From: Acidobacteriota bacterium
GTDB lineage: Bacteria; Acidobacteriota; Vicinamibacteria; Vicinamibacterales; SCN-69-37
DNA length: 64,000 nt
NCBI GenBank assembly: GCA_947467605.1
Contig: CANIII010000004.1
Span: 62,001-126,000 of the forward strand
Direction: 5' to 3'
The notes below the pieces were generated by a model. The model worked only from the letters and a program-made list of their open reading frames with translations, did not search any database and was not told the DNA's origin. Both the position numbers and the translations under genes were made by a program. Shown here piece by piece: positions 16,000 to 23,937 of this stretch (its first letter is position 1; every line of letters begins with the position of its first letter).

Positions 16000-16770
16000 C
16001 TACGATTCGCTGCCGCCGACTTTGCCATCGAGGCCGACAACGATTTCTGTCTGCTTCCCTTGCTTCTCGATGACGGCCTCGTATGTCGTCTTGCCGCCGG
16101 CCACGACCTTTTCAACAGACACCAGCCGTCCGCCGACCGACTTGTCGACGATGGTCTTCTTGACCGCGGCCGGCAGGTCGGCCAGTTCGACGATTTCTTC
16201 AGTGCCGAGCAGCTTTCCGTCTGGGGTGATCGCGACTTCAAGTTTGTGGCCTGCGCGCTCAACGACGAATTCATAGGCCAATGTGCCGTCGACGTCGCCT
16301 TTTTCGACTTTCTTGACCTCGGCCTCGGTGGCGAACGGTTGGAGCGTCGCCTTGACGACAGCGGGGACCTGGGCGATGTTCACCACTTCGTCCTTCTCGT
16401 CCTTCTCATCTTTCTGGCCCGCGGCTTTCTTCTCGTCGGCTTCCGGTGTCTCTTTGGCAGCCGACTCACTCTTCGTAGGCGGCTCTGCGAGGCCTGTGAT
16501 GGCATCAATCGCTATTTCACGCGCGGATTTCGAAGCAGGGTCGGTCACATCGAACGACCAGAGGAGCTTGCCGTTTTCTTCTTCGATGCCCCCGCCGGTG
16601 ACTGTTCCGCCTGGCACCTGAGCGAGCGCCGTCTTCTCAGCGGCGGCGCGCGACACTTTGGCGCGGGCCTCGAGACTCGCCGTCGCAGATCTATCAACAC
16701 CACATGCGGCTGCGAGACTCGCCGCGAGTATCAGGACGAACGAGCCGGACGGTTTTGACGCTGTGATCAT
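16000..16770 (-). CDS. PepSY-domain lipoprotein
   Basis: A 256-residue protein beginning MITASKPSGSFVLILAASLAAACG, a lipoprotein-type signal with Cys 23, although the lipobox is weak. A PepSY unit (SRAAAEKTALAQVPGGTVTGGGIEEENGKLLWSFDV) is followed by a Lys/Glu-rich linker (KETPEADEKKAAGQKDEKDEKDE) and two PepSY-like units (VPAVVKATLQPFATEAEVKKVEKGDVDGTLAYEFVVE; LPAAVKKTIVDKSVGGRLVSVEKVVAGGKTTYEAVIEK). The start at 16770 is preferred to the ATG at 16818 because TTTACT lies 6 bases upstream. It heads the operon with system 2 and may modulate the kinase's small sensor loop. Confidence 0.8.
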   Translation of the reverse strand: MITASKPSGSFVLILAASLAAACGVDRSATASLEARAKVSRAAAEKTALAQVPGGTVTGGGIEEENGKLLWSFDVTDPASKSAREIAIDAITGLAEPPTKSESAAKETPEADEKKAAGQKDEKDEKDEVVNIAQVPAVVKATLQPFATEAEVKKVEKGDVDGTLAYEFVVERAGHKLEVAITPDGKLLGTEEIVELADLPAAVKKTIVDKSVGGRLVSVEKVVAGGKTTYEAVIEKQGKQTEIVVGLDGKVGGSES

Positions 16771-16776
16771 GGGCGC

Positions 16777-16782
16777 AGTAAA
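16777..16782 (-). promoter_or_regulatory. -10 element of PepSY/system 2 operon (leaderless)
   Basis: On the minus strand TTTACT lies 6 bases upstream of the ATG at 16770. A 6-4-6 inverted repeat (ATGACA/TGTCAT, 16817-16832) lies about 35 bases further upstream. Confidence 0.5.
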
Positions 16783-16837
16783 CCACGAAACGCCCGCGCC
16801 AGCGACGCTTTGGCGCATGACACTCTTGTCATCATTC

Positions 16838-16854
16838 CTTCAGGCGCTCTTCAG
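16838..16854. promoter_or_regulatory. Putative response-regulator box, system 2
   Basis: CTTCAG-N5-CTTCAG, an 11-bp-period direct repeat, in the divergent region between the PepSY operon and the LolA-like/TonB-receptor operon. It ends 8 bases before the TATACG -10 element of the latter, the geometry of an activator site. Read on the minus strand it is CTGAAG-N5-CTGAAG, the same half-site found next to system 3 at 52690-52705. Confidence 0.5.
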
Positions 16855-16862
16855 GAATGACG

Positions 16863-16868
16863 TATACG
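16863..16868 (+). promoter_or_regulatory. -10 element of LolA-like/TonB-receptor operon
   Basis: TATACG lies 9 bases before the ATG at 16878, with no ribosome-binding site in the gap. Confidence 0.45.
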
Positions 16869-16877
16869 CTCGAGGGC

Positions 16878-17624
16878 ATGAAGCTGTTTTCCGTGGCTCT
16901 GTTCTGCGCGGTATCTGCGTGGACGCTGGAGCCTCAGTTGGCTCTGCCGTCGGATGCGTCGGTCGTTCTCGCTCGCACACGCGCGGCGCTCGGCGGTGAG
17001 AAGGCGCTCGGTGCGGTCAATAACTTCGTCGTGACCGGTCGTACGCAGCAGCTCCGCGGTATCAACCTCGTGCCGATCGAGTTCGAGATTGCGTGCGAGC
17101 TACCCGGCAAGTACGTGCGCCGCGACGAGATCCCGGCGCAAGAGAGTGAACCCACGCGCGTGGGCTTTAATGGCGAGGCCGGAATTTTGCAGCCGCCGCC
17201 TTCGAATGTGGCGACGCAGCCCGCACGTCTGGCGGCTGCACGGCAGGACTTCGCACGCCTCACGTTGGGGATGTTTGCCGGTTCGTTCAGCGCATTGCCT
17301 CTCACGTTCACGCTGGCCGGCCAGGCCCAGGCCCCAGAGGGGAAGGCGGATGTCGTGGATGTCCGCAGCGCCGCCGGCGCACTCGGTCGGCTGTTCATCG
17401 ACAGCGCGACGCACCTCCCGATCATGTTCAGCTGGCCGACCACAGCCCAAGGCAAGACCACAGAAACCCGCCTCTACTACGGTGACTATCGTGAGACGAG
17501 CGGCGTGACCTGGCCGTTCCGTCTCAAGCGCGCGGTTGGTGGCGACACTGTGGAAGAGACCACGTTCGACAAATTCAAGATCAACACGAAGATCGATCCG
17601 AAAAAATTTGAGGTGTCCAAGTGA
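16878..17624 (+). CDS. Exported LolA-like protein
   Basis: A 248-residue protein with signal segment (MKLFSVALFCAVSAWTLEP) and a beta-rich body: ARTRAALGGEKALGAVNNFVVTGRTQQLRG, LPGKYVRRDEI, LFIDSATHLPIMFSWP, TRLYYGDYRETSGVTWPFRLKRAVGGDTVEETTFDKFKINTKIDPKKFEV. The pattern (start in ggeka-l...i.v.G, then a curved sheet and a final ...f.iNt.id...F) resembles LolA/outer-membrane lipoprotein-sorting folds; the family is not certain. The ATG at 16878 is chosen over 16857 because of TATACG 9 bases upstream. It overlaps the receptor gene by 4 bases (GTGA). Confidence 0.7.
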   Translation: MKLFSVALFCAVSAWTLEPQLALPSDASVVLARTRAALGGEKALGAVNNFVVTGRTQQLRGINLVPIEFEIACELPGKYVRRDEIPAQESEPTRVGFNGEAGILQPPPSNVATQPARLAAARQDFARLTLGMFAGSFSALPLTFTLAGQAQAPEGKADVVDVRSAAGALGRLFIDSATHLPIMFSWPTTAQGKTTETRLYYGDYRETSGVTWPFRLKRAVGGDTVEETTFDKFKINTKIDPKKFEVSK

Positions 17625-20251
17625 ACAAGTCACTGTGTCGTCTGGTCGTCCTGTGTGGTGTTGCGTTGGGTGCCGTTGCGCCATCCCCGACGTTTGCGCA
17701 GACAGTGCGCGACGGCAAACTGCTGATCACCGTCGTCGATCCGAGCGGTGGCGTGATTCCCGGTGCGACGATCACCGTCGTCGGCTCTGACGACGCGACA
17801 AAGGTGGCAACGCTCAAACCGCTGACGACGTCCGCGCAGGGGTTGGCCACGTTTGAGACGCTCGCCTTGGGCCGGTACACCATTGAGGCCGAGTTCGCGG
17901 CATTTGATAAGGGCGTGCTGAAAGATGTGCGCGTCCGCAGCGGCGACAACAAACACGTCATCGTGCTGCAGCTGAAGAAGGTCGCGGATGAGGCGAGCGT
18001 GACGCAGGACCGGCAGGCCGCGGCCGCGAGTCGGAGCGGCAGTGCGTTCGGCACCACATTGACCCGCGAAGAGATCCTGGCACTCTCGGATGACCCGGCG
18101 GAGATGGCGCAGCAGCTGATCGACATGGCCGGCGGCAATGCCGTGATTCGCGTCGACAGCTTTACCGGAGGGCCACTGCCCTCAAAAGCGCAGATCAAGT
18201 CGATCCACATCACGCGCGACGCGTTTGCCGCGGAGAATCATTCTGCCGAGATCGAGGGCATCGACATCATCACGCAGCCTGGTATCGGGCCGCTGCACGG
18301 CGGATTTGGGTCGCGCTTTCGCGATGGGTCGATGAGTGGGCGCAGCCCGTTCACACCGGTGAAGGGCCCGGAGTTCTCCCAGAACTACGACGCGAATATT
18401 GGCGGCACCGTCGTGAAAGAGAAGAGCTCGTTCTCCGTGTCGGCGCGTCGCCAGCAGGCGTACGACACGCCCATTGCGTATGCGAAGCTCCCCGATGGTT
18501 CGGTCCTCTCCGAAATTCTGCCGCTGCGCCGCCCGAACGACACGTGGTCCGTGTATGGGCTCTTCGACTACGCGCTGACGAAAGATCAGACGCTGCGGAT
18601 GTCGTACAGCCAGTCGTCACAGATACGCAAAAACCTCGGTGTCGGTGCGTACGATCTGTCGGATCGCGCGTATGCCACAACGAGCGGCGATCGTGAGTTT
18701 CGAGCGCAGATCGCCGGCCCGCTCGGCCGTCGGGCTTTTGCGAACACCCGATTCCAGGCCCAGTGGCAGAACTCCTCGTCGTCGTCGTCGGTCGAGGCGC
18801 CCACGATTCGCGTGCAGGACGAGTTTACGAACGGCGGCGCGCAGGTAAGAGGTGGGCGACACGTCCGCGACTTCGAGATTGCGTCCGATATCGACTACAT
18901 TCGCGGCATTCACTCCTGGCGCGGCGGTGTGCTGTTCGAAGGCGGCACGTATCGTTCGGATGACTCGACCAATTATCTGGGCACGTACACCTTTGCCAGC
19001 ATGGCGGCGTATCAGGCCGGCAAGCCGACCAGCTATACGCGACGCGTCGGCGATCCGCTCGTCGAGTATTCCAATTGGGAAGTTGGCGCCTATATTCAGG
19101 ACGACATTCGCGTCAGTAAGGCGCTGACCCTGAGCCCGGGCATCCGCTACGAAGTGCAGACGCATGTGCGCGACTACGCCAAGATCGGTCCGCGCTTCGG
19201 CCTGACGTGGGCGCCGTTCGTGAGCGGCCGTACGACCCTGCGCGGCAGCTGGGGCATCTTCTCGAACTGGGTCACCGCGAACAACTACGAACAGACACTG
19301 CGTGTGGACGGTTTTCGCCAGCAGGATCTCAGCATCGCCAATCCGCGATACCCAAATCCGGGCAACGTCGGCCTGCTCTCAGCCACGAACAAGTACCTGC
19401 TCGACAGCGATGTGTCGATGATTCGTACGGTGCGCGTGAGTCTGGGGATTGATCAGACACTCACGCCGCGCGTGCGCGTGAGCGCGACCTACAGTGCGGT
19501 CGATGGCACGCACGCCTTGCGTGGGCTCAATCTCAACGCGCCGGTTAATGGCGTGCGGCCCGATCGGACCTTTGCCAACGTGATCGAAGCTGTGTCGGAT
19601 GCCGGCACACGCAGTCATCAGCTTCAGACGAATCTGACTCTCAACTTTGCCCCGACGGGCCGCGCACCGGCCGGAGAACGTTTCAACGCGCGGCGACTGA
19701 ATCTGCGGATTGGCTACACGCTCTCCAAGGGGGAGAACAACACGGACGGTGCGTTTCAGGTGCCGGCAAGTGGCACGCCGTCAACGGAATGGAGCGCATC
19801 GTCGGGCGATCGCCGCCATCGGGTGAGCGTGTCGCTGAATAGCCAGCAGGTGAAGAACCTCAACGCGACGCTCTCGCTCGCGGCCAACACCGGCACGCCG
19901 TATTCCATGTTGACCGGGCTCGACAACAACGGCGACTTGATCTTCAACGATCGACCGACCGGCGTGGCCCGCAATACGATCCGAACCCCGGCGCAGATCA
20001 CGCTCAACGCGAACTTCGCCTACGCCATCAACATGACAGGTGCCGCGAGTGCCGGCGGTCGTGACGGAGGCAAGGACGACGCGAGAAATGGTGCTGGACG
20101 ACGCCTGGCTGTGACGTTGTCGATCACGAACCTGACGAATCGGTCGAACTACAGCGGCTTTAGCGGTGTCGTCACGTCGTCCAACTTCATGACAGCGACC
20201 GCGGTCAGCAATCCGCGCCGGATTGATTTCGGTCTGACGTTCGGCTTCTAG
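17621..20251 (+). CDS. TonB-dependent receptor with N-terminal carboxypeptidase-regulatory domain
   Basis: An 876-residue outer-membrane protein. Signal peptide to about residue 27, then a carboxypeptidase-regulatory-like domain (KLLITVVDPSGGVIPGATITVV ... FETLALGRYTIEAEF) at about 30-110, a plug-like region (ALSDDPAEMAQQLIDMAGG, VDSFTGGPLPSKAQIKSIHI, AEIEGIDIITQPG) and a long beta-barrel with many aromatic girdle strands, ending RRIDFGLTFGF with the terminal Phe typical of barrels. It probably imports a bulky ligand with energy from TonB. It follows the LolA-like gene with GTGA overlap and is probably activated by system 2. Confidence 0.88.
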   Translation: MNKSLCRLVVLCGVALGAVAPSPTFAQTVRDGKLLITVVDPSGGVIPGATITVVGSDDATKVATLKPLTTSAQGLATFETLALGRYTIEAEFAAFDKGVLKDVRVRSGDNKHVIVLQLKKVADEASVTQDRQAAAASRSGSAFGTTLTREEILALSDDPAEMAQQLIDMAGGNAVIRVDSFTGGPLPSKAQIKSIHITRDAFAAENHSAEIEGIDIITQPGIGPLHGGFGSRFRDGSMSGRSPFTPVKGPEFSQNYDANIGGTVVKEKSSFSVSARRQQAYDTPIAYAKLPDGSVLSEILPLRRPNDTWSVYGLFDYALTKDQTLRMSYSQSSQIRKNLGVGAYDLSDRAYATTSGDREFRAQIAGPLGRRAFANTRFQAQWQNSSSSSSVEAPTIRVQDEFTNGGAQVRGGRHVRDFEIASDIDYIRGIHSWRGGVLFEGGTYRSDDSTNYLGTYTFASMAAYQAGKPTSYTRRVGDPLVEYSNWEVGAYIQDDIRVSKALTLSPGIRYEVQTHVRDYAKIGPRFGLTWAPFVSGRTTLRGSWGIFSNWVTANNYEQTLRVDGFRQQDLSIANPRYPNPGNVGLLSATNKYLLDSDVSMIRTVRVSLGIDQTLTPRVRVSATYSAVDGTHALRGLNLNAPVNGVRPDRTFANVIEAVSDAGTRSHQLQTNLTLNFAPTGRAPAGERFNARRLNLRIGYTLSKGENNTDGAFQVPASGTPSTEWSASSGDRRHRVSVSLNSQQVKNLNATLSLAANTGTPYSMLTGLDNNGDLIFNDRPTGVARNTIRTPAQITLNANFAYAINMTGAASAGGRDGGKDDARNGAGRRLAVTLSITNLTNRSNYSGFSGVVTSSNFMTATAVSNPRRIDFGLTFGF

Positions 20252-20311
20252 AGGCGGGGCGGAACTTCCGTCGCACATGGGGAGTATGCTCCTAAGCGGA
20301 GGCTCTTCCCC

Positions 20312-21280
20312 ATGATCACGTTGGCATTTCTCGCACTACTCGGCGCTGTGGCTCTGCGCCTGATCGCGCATTCGATTCGTAAAGACCCACGCTATTTCGA
20401 AGTGCACCCCCGTATGAACAGCCTGTCGTCGATTCTGCTGGCCGCTGGCCTGGTGCTGATCGCCATCTCGTCGTTCACGATCATTCCCGCCGGCCATGTT
20501 GGCGTGCAGGTGCTGTTTGGCAAGGTCAAGCCGGAGCCGCTCACCGAAGGCATCCAGATGATCAATCCCTTTGTGGACATCCAACAGATGTCGGTGCGAA
20601 CGGAGACCTACACGATGTCGGCCACATCAAACGAGGGGCAGGTCCGCGGCGACGATTCGATTCAGGCGTTGTCGGCCGACGGCCTCTCGATGCCGCTCGA
20701 CATCACCGTCGTGTTCCGGCTGGTCGGCAGCGATGCGCCCCGCGTGTATCGTGACATCGGCGCGGATTTCGTCGAGAAGATCATTCGACCGTCGTCGCGC
20801 ACGGCCGTCCGTGAAGCCATTGCCGGGTTCACCGCGCAGGAAGCCTATTCGACCAAGCGCGAGGAACTCCCCGCCAAGATGCAGGACCTGCTCACGCAGC
20901 GTGTGAAGGCGTTGCTCGAACAGCGCGATACGTTCAAGGGCGCGACTGGCGTGGTCGTGGAACAGGTGATGCTGCGCAAGATTCAGCTGCCCGACAAGGT
21001 GAAGAACGCGATCGAAGCGAAGCTCGAAGCGGCGCAGCAGTCGGAACAGATGCAGTTCGTGCTCGAGAAGGAACGCCAGGAAGCGGACCGGAAGCGCATT
21101 GAAGCCAAAGGTGTCAGCGACTTTCAGACCATCGTGTCCCAGAGCATCAACGCGAACCTGCTGCAGTGGAAGGGCATCGAGGCCACTGAGACCCTTGCCA
21201 AGAGCCCGAACGCCAAGATCGTGGTCATCGGCGCCGGCAAGAACGGCCTGCCGGTGATTCTGAACCCCGAGAAAAACTGA
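20312..21280 (+). CDS. SPFH/band 7 (prohibitin-like) membrane protein
   Basis: A 322-residue protein with an N-terminal hydrophobic segment (ITLAFLALLGAVALRLIAH) and a second at about 36-56, then the SPFH core: IIPAGHVGVQVLFGKVKPEPLTEGIQMINPFVDIQQMSVRTETY, LSADGLSMPLDITVVFRL, EKIIRPSSRTAVREAIAGF. A helical tail follows (AIEAKLEAAQQSEQMQFVLEKERQEADRKRIEAKGVSDFQTIV). This order is that of prohibitins, which form ring-like membrane scaffolds and often modulate proteases. A GGAGG-type site precedes the ATG, and TATGCT lies at 20285-20290. It is followed by a hairpin at 21288-21315. Confidence 0.9.
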   Translation: MITLAFLALLGAVALRLIAHSIRKDPRYFEVHPRMNSLSSILLAAGLVLIAISSFTIIPAGHVGVQVLFGKVKPEPLTEGIQMINPFVDIQQMSVRTETYTMSATSNEGQVRGDDSIQALSADGLSMPLDITVVFRLVGSDAPRVYRDIGADFVEKIIRPSSRTAVREAIAGFTAQEAYSTKREELPAKMQDLLTQRVKALLEQRDTFKGATGVVVEQVMLRKIQLPDKVKNAIEAKLEAAQQSEQMQFVLEKERQEADRKRIEAKGVSDFQTIVSQSINANLLQWKGIEATETLAKSPNAKIVVIGAGKNGLPVILNPEKN

Positions 21281-21287
21281 CCTTCGA

Positions 21288-21315
21288 CGCCGGCGGCCAG
21301 AGATGGCCGCCGGCG
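21288..21315. terminator. Hairpin between convergent genes
   Basis: CGCCGGCGGCC pairs with GGCCGCCGGCG around a 6-base loop in the 43-base gap between the SPFH gene and the convergent anti-sigma fusion gene. No long T tract follows, so it may be a weak terminator. Confidence 0.55.
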
Positions 21316-21323
21316 CCGTCGGA

Positions 21324-22301
21324 CTATTTCTTGACGTGTTTCAGCTCGGCCTCGATCGCCAGGCGAACTTCATCCGGCGAGAACAGCGTGCGGCCGTTGT
21401 CGTTACGCGCCAGGACACCGTTGATGAAGCACGTCGGCGTGCCGCCGACTTCAAGACGACGACCCTCGTCGACATCCCGCGCGACGTCCTTGAGCACCGT
21501 GGTGTAGCGCGCATCGAAGTCCGAAATCTTGCCGATCTCGGCTGCCGCCTTGCGCACAGATGCCGGCGTGAGCGTCTCTTGATTCGCGAACAGGAAGTTG
21601 ATCAGGGCTGGCGCCGTGCCATGCTCGCGCGACAGACGAACCGCGACCGCCGCCTCGCACGCCGCGGGATGCATCTCGACGGGGACGTTGGGATTGCATC
21701 GCATGTTCAGCGGGAAGTCCTTCAACTGCACGACGACGGCGCCCGGCATGCGCTTCTCAAAGTCCGCAAACACGACGCTGTAGGCGGTTTCCGCCATACG
21801 GCACGCAGGGCACTGCCAATCGAGAAACATCACGACAGTGACCTTGGCGCCCGGTGCGGGCTTGACGGGCAGTCGTCGCCGCAGCCCCCAGTCGTCCTCA
21901 AAACCGGGGATCTGCACTGCAGCGCCGGGCTTCGCCTGATCAGCCGCGACTTCAGGTGCGTGGCTGGGCAGAAATGCGAGGTGCATGGTGCGGAGGTCGC
22001 AGGCCGGGGCCGGTGAGCACTCGACCCGTACGGTGGCCAGCACGCCGACGAACACCGCGGCGGCAGCCGCCCACACCAACATCCGTCGCGGTTGTGTCAC
22101 TCGAGAGAGACGGCGCATGGCGCTCGGCGCCGCCTCGATGGTCCAGGATTGCATCGAGGTGCTGAGGGTCGCGAAGGCTGCGACCTTGTCGCGGCACTCC
22201 GCACAGGTCTCCGCATGGTGCGCGAGCTCGGCCGCCCGATCCCCAACCACTTCACCGTCACGCCAGGCCATCAGTTCTTCAGGATCCGGATGCAGACTCA
22301 T
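21324..22301 (-). CDS. Anti-sigma zinc finger fused to periplasmic DsbA-like thioredoxin domain
   Basis: A 325-residue fusion. Residues 4-45 carry the anti-sigma zinc-binding signature HxxxCxxC (His 29, Cys 33, Cys 36). A membrane segment follows at about 74-92. Immediately outside lies a cysteine pair, Cys 95 and Cys 101 (VECSPAPACDL). From about 150 on is a DsbA/thioredoxin-like domain with redox motif CPAC (164-167, in FLDWQCPACRMAE) and the cis-Pro loop GGTPTCFING; other cysteines occur at MRCN and PAACE. The ATG overlaps the sigma-factor stop by 4 bases. The layout suggests that the redox state of the periplasmic part controls release of the sigma factor; that is inference. Confidence 0.87.
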   Translation of the reverse strand: MSLHPDPEELMAWRDGEVVGDRAAELAHHAETCAECRDKVAAFATLSTSMQSWTIEAAPSAMRRLSRVTQPRRMLVWAAAAAVFVGVLATVRVECSPAPACDLRTMHLAFLPSHAPEVAADQAKPGAAVQIPGFEDDWGLRRRLPVKPAPGAKVTVVMFLDWQCPACRMAETAYSVVFADFEKRMPGAVVVQLKDFPLNMRCNPNVPVEMHPAACEAAVAVRLSREHGTAPALINFLFANQETLTPASVRKAAAEIGKISDFDARYTTVLKDVARDVDEGRRLEVGGTPTCFINGVLARNDNGRTLFSPDEVRLAIEAELKHVKK

Positions 22302-22801
22302 TGCAGTTTCTCCTTCAGCGCCATGCGGGCGCGAAACAAACGTGAACGAACGGTGTTGAGCGGGATCCCCAGTGCGTCGGCGATCTCCGCGTACGCGAGT
22401 GATTCGAATTCCCGGAGGAGCAGCACGTCTCGATCGATGGCGTCGAGTTCGGCGATGGCCCGGCGCACCGTGAGGACCTCGGCGAGGTCGGCCGTCTGTG
22501 CCGGCACACTCGCGATCAGCCCATCGTCACCCGGCGCGTGTCGCGCGGTGCGCCGGTGTTCCGAGAGGACGTTGTAGGCGATGCCGAACAAGAAGCTACG
22601 AAATGCATCGCGAGCATCGTACCGGCCGGTGCTCTTCAGCAGGGCGACGAACGTGTCCTGCATCAGGTCCTCGGCCCGTGCGCGATCTGTGATCCGGCGG
22701 CGGAAGAATCCCCAAACGGCCGATCGGTGCCGGTCGAAGATCTCCCCAAAGGCGTCGGCTGAGCCGGTGCGACAGGCTTGCATGAGTTGGTCGTCAGTCA
22801 C
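22298..22801 (-). CDS. ECF-type RNA polymerase sigma factor
   Basis: A 167-residue sigma-70 family factor of the extracytoplasmic-function group. Region 2: LMQACRTGSADAFGEIFDRHRSAVWGFFRRRI, RAEDLMQDTFVALLKS, FRSFLFGIAYNVLSEHRR. Region 4: RDVLLLREFESLAYAEIADALGIPLNTVRSRLFRARMALKEKL, with the helix-turn-helix. It starts at a GTG; TACAGT lies 9 bases upstream, within an 8-base inverted repeat. It is translationally coupled to its membrane anti-sigma factor. Confidence 0.92.
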   Translation of the reverse strand: MTDDQLMQACRTGSADAFGEIFDRHRSAVWGFFRRRITDRARAEDLMQDTFVALLKSTGRYDARDAFRSFLFGIAYNVLSEHRRTARHAPGDDGLIASVPAQTADLAEVLTVRRAIAELDAIDRDVLLLREFESLAYAEIADALGIPLNTVRSRLFRARMALKEKLQ

Positions 22802-22827
22802 GCTGCATAGACTGTAATGGCAGCGTG
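22799..22827. promoter_or_regulatory. Inverted repeat around the sigma-factor promoter
   Basis: CACGCTGC (22799-22806) and GCAGCGTG (22820-22827) are perfect inverted repeats with a 13-base gap that contains the minus-strand -10 box TACAGT (22811-22816) of the ECF sigma gene. A repressor or autoregulatory site is possible. A further hairpin, GGCGGAA/TTCCGCC at 22828-22844, follows and may terminate transcription arriving from the outer-membrane protein gene. Confidence 0.45.
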
Positions 22828-22864
22828 GGCGGAAAAGTTCCGCCGAGCGTTGGGCAACGGGGCG

Positions 22865-23920
22865 TCAATACCACTTGGCCCGTTGCAGGGCCTTGAGCGC
22901 GTTGAACTGGACCAGAAACTCGAGACGCGATCGATTCGTCAGTGGCGCGTCGTTGTTGAAGGCGTGCTGGTAGAACGTGAGCGCGGCGAGTTCAGGCAGG
23001 ATCTGCACACTGCCGTTCAGAAACCAGCGCTGGCCTTTGCCGAAGCGGTCCGCGTTGAGGCTGCCGTTGTTCAGGTCGACGTTGGCGACGCCAAGGCCAC
23101 CTGTGACACGACTGCCCAGCTTCTTCTCGACGAATGCCGAGTAACCGCTCGCCGGATGATCGACGCGTCGATACGCTTCGAGGCGCACGAGATCGAGCCC
23201 CGTGGACTTCGGTGCGCGCACGGCCACCGCGGACCGCCACGTGCTGACATCGCTCACGCGCGTGAGGTCGGCTGATACGTTGACGGCGTTGCCCAGTCGT
23301 TTGGTCGCCAGCACGTGGGCGTAGTTGGTGTCTGACAGCCGGGAGAGTCGCCGCAGGACATTCGGTGTTGAGGTGTCGCCGAGATATCCCACCGTCGCCG
23401 AGAGTTCATCCAGGCGAAGCACGTCGGGCCGCTTGATCGTGAGCCGTTCGCCGGTGATGAACGCGTCGTTGTCGTAGCTGGTGATCTCGGTGCTCTCGCC
23501 GCGCAGCACGTACAGGCCGCCGAACTGTGCCTCGACGCCGCGGGTTGGGGCCGCAGAGACGTAGAGCTGCTTGAGGAACGTGCGCAGCATCAGGTCACTG
23601 GGTGTGCCGATACCGCTGTTGTTCCAGCCGCCGATGAACGTGGCACCGGTTGCCGCGCCGGCCACCACCGCGAATCGACCCTGCGCATCAAACGTGAACC
23701 GCGCTTTGAGGACCGCGCTGTGCTGCAGTTGATTCGACGTGACGACGCCCGTGGAGGTCTCGATGTGTCGATAGCGGGCGGAGGCGAGGAGTGTTTGCAC
23801 GTCCAGCCAGCGATGGAGACCCGCGGCCGGTGCGGGCAGTGGGGTTGGCGTTTGCGCGGATGCGACGGTTGCCCAGACACACGTGAGACCAACGACGACC
23901 GAAACCCGCACACGCCCCAT
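22865..23920 (-). CDS. Outer-membrane beta-barrel protein, function unknown
   Basis: A 351-residue protein with signal peptide (MGRVRVSVVVGLTCVWATVASAQ) and alternating-strand composition throughout (AVLKARFTFDAQGRFAVVAGAATGATFIGGW, LKQLYVSAAPTRGVEAQFGGLYVLRG, NVSADLTRVSDVSTWRSAVAVRAP, RWFLNGSVQILPELAALTFYQHAF, RSRLEFLVQFNALKALQRAKWY) as expected for a porin-like barrel with an aromatic C-terminus. It lies 17 bases downstream of a diguanylate cyclase gene on the same strand, so it could be an output or structural partner of that signalling unit. Confidence 0.65.
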   Translation of the reverse strand: MGRVRVSVVVGLTCVWATVASAQTPTPLPAPAAGLHRWLDVQTLLASARYRHIETSTGVVTSNQLQHSAVLKARFTFDAQGRFAVVAGAATGATFIGGWNNSGIGTPSDLMLRTFLKQLYVSAAPTRGVEAQFGGLYVLRGESTEITSYDNDAFITGERLTIKRPDVLRLDELSATVGYLGDTSTPNVLRRLSRLSDTNYAHVLATKRLGNAVNVSADLTRVSDVSTWRSAVAVRAPKSTGLDLVRLEAYRRVDHPASGYSAFVEKKLGSRVTGGLGVANVDLNNGSLNADRFGKGQRWFLNGSVQILPELAALTFYQHAFNNDAPLTNRSRLEFLVQFNALKALQRAKWY

Positions 23921-23937
23921 TGAGCCGCCCTCGCTAG

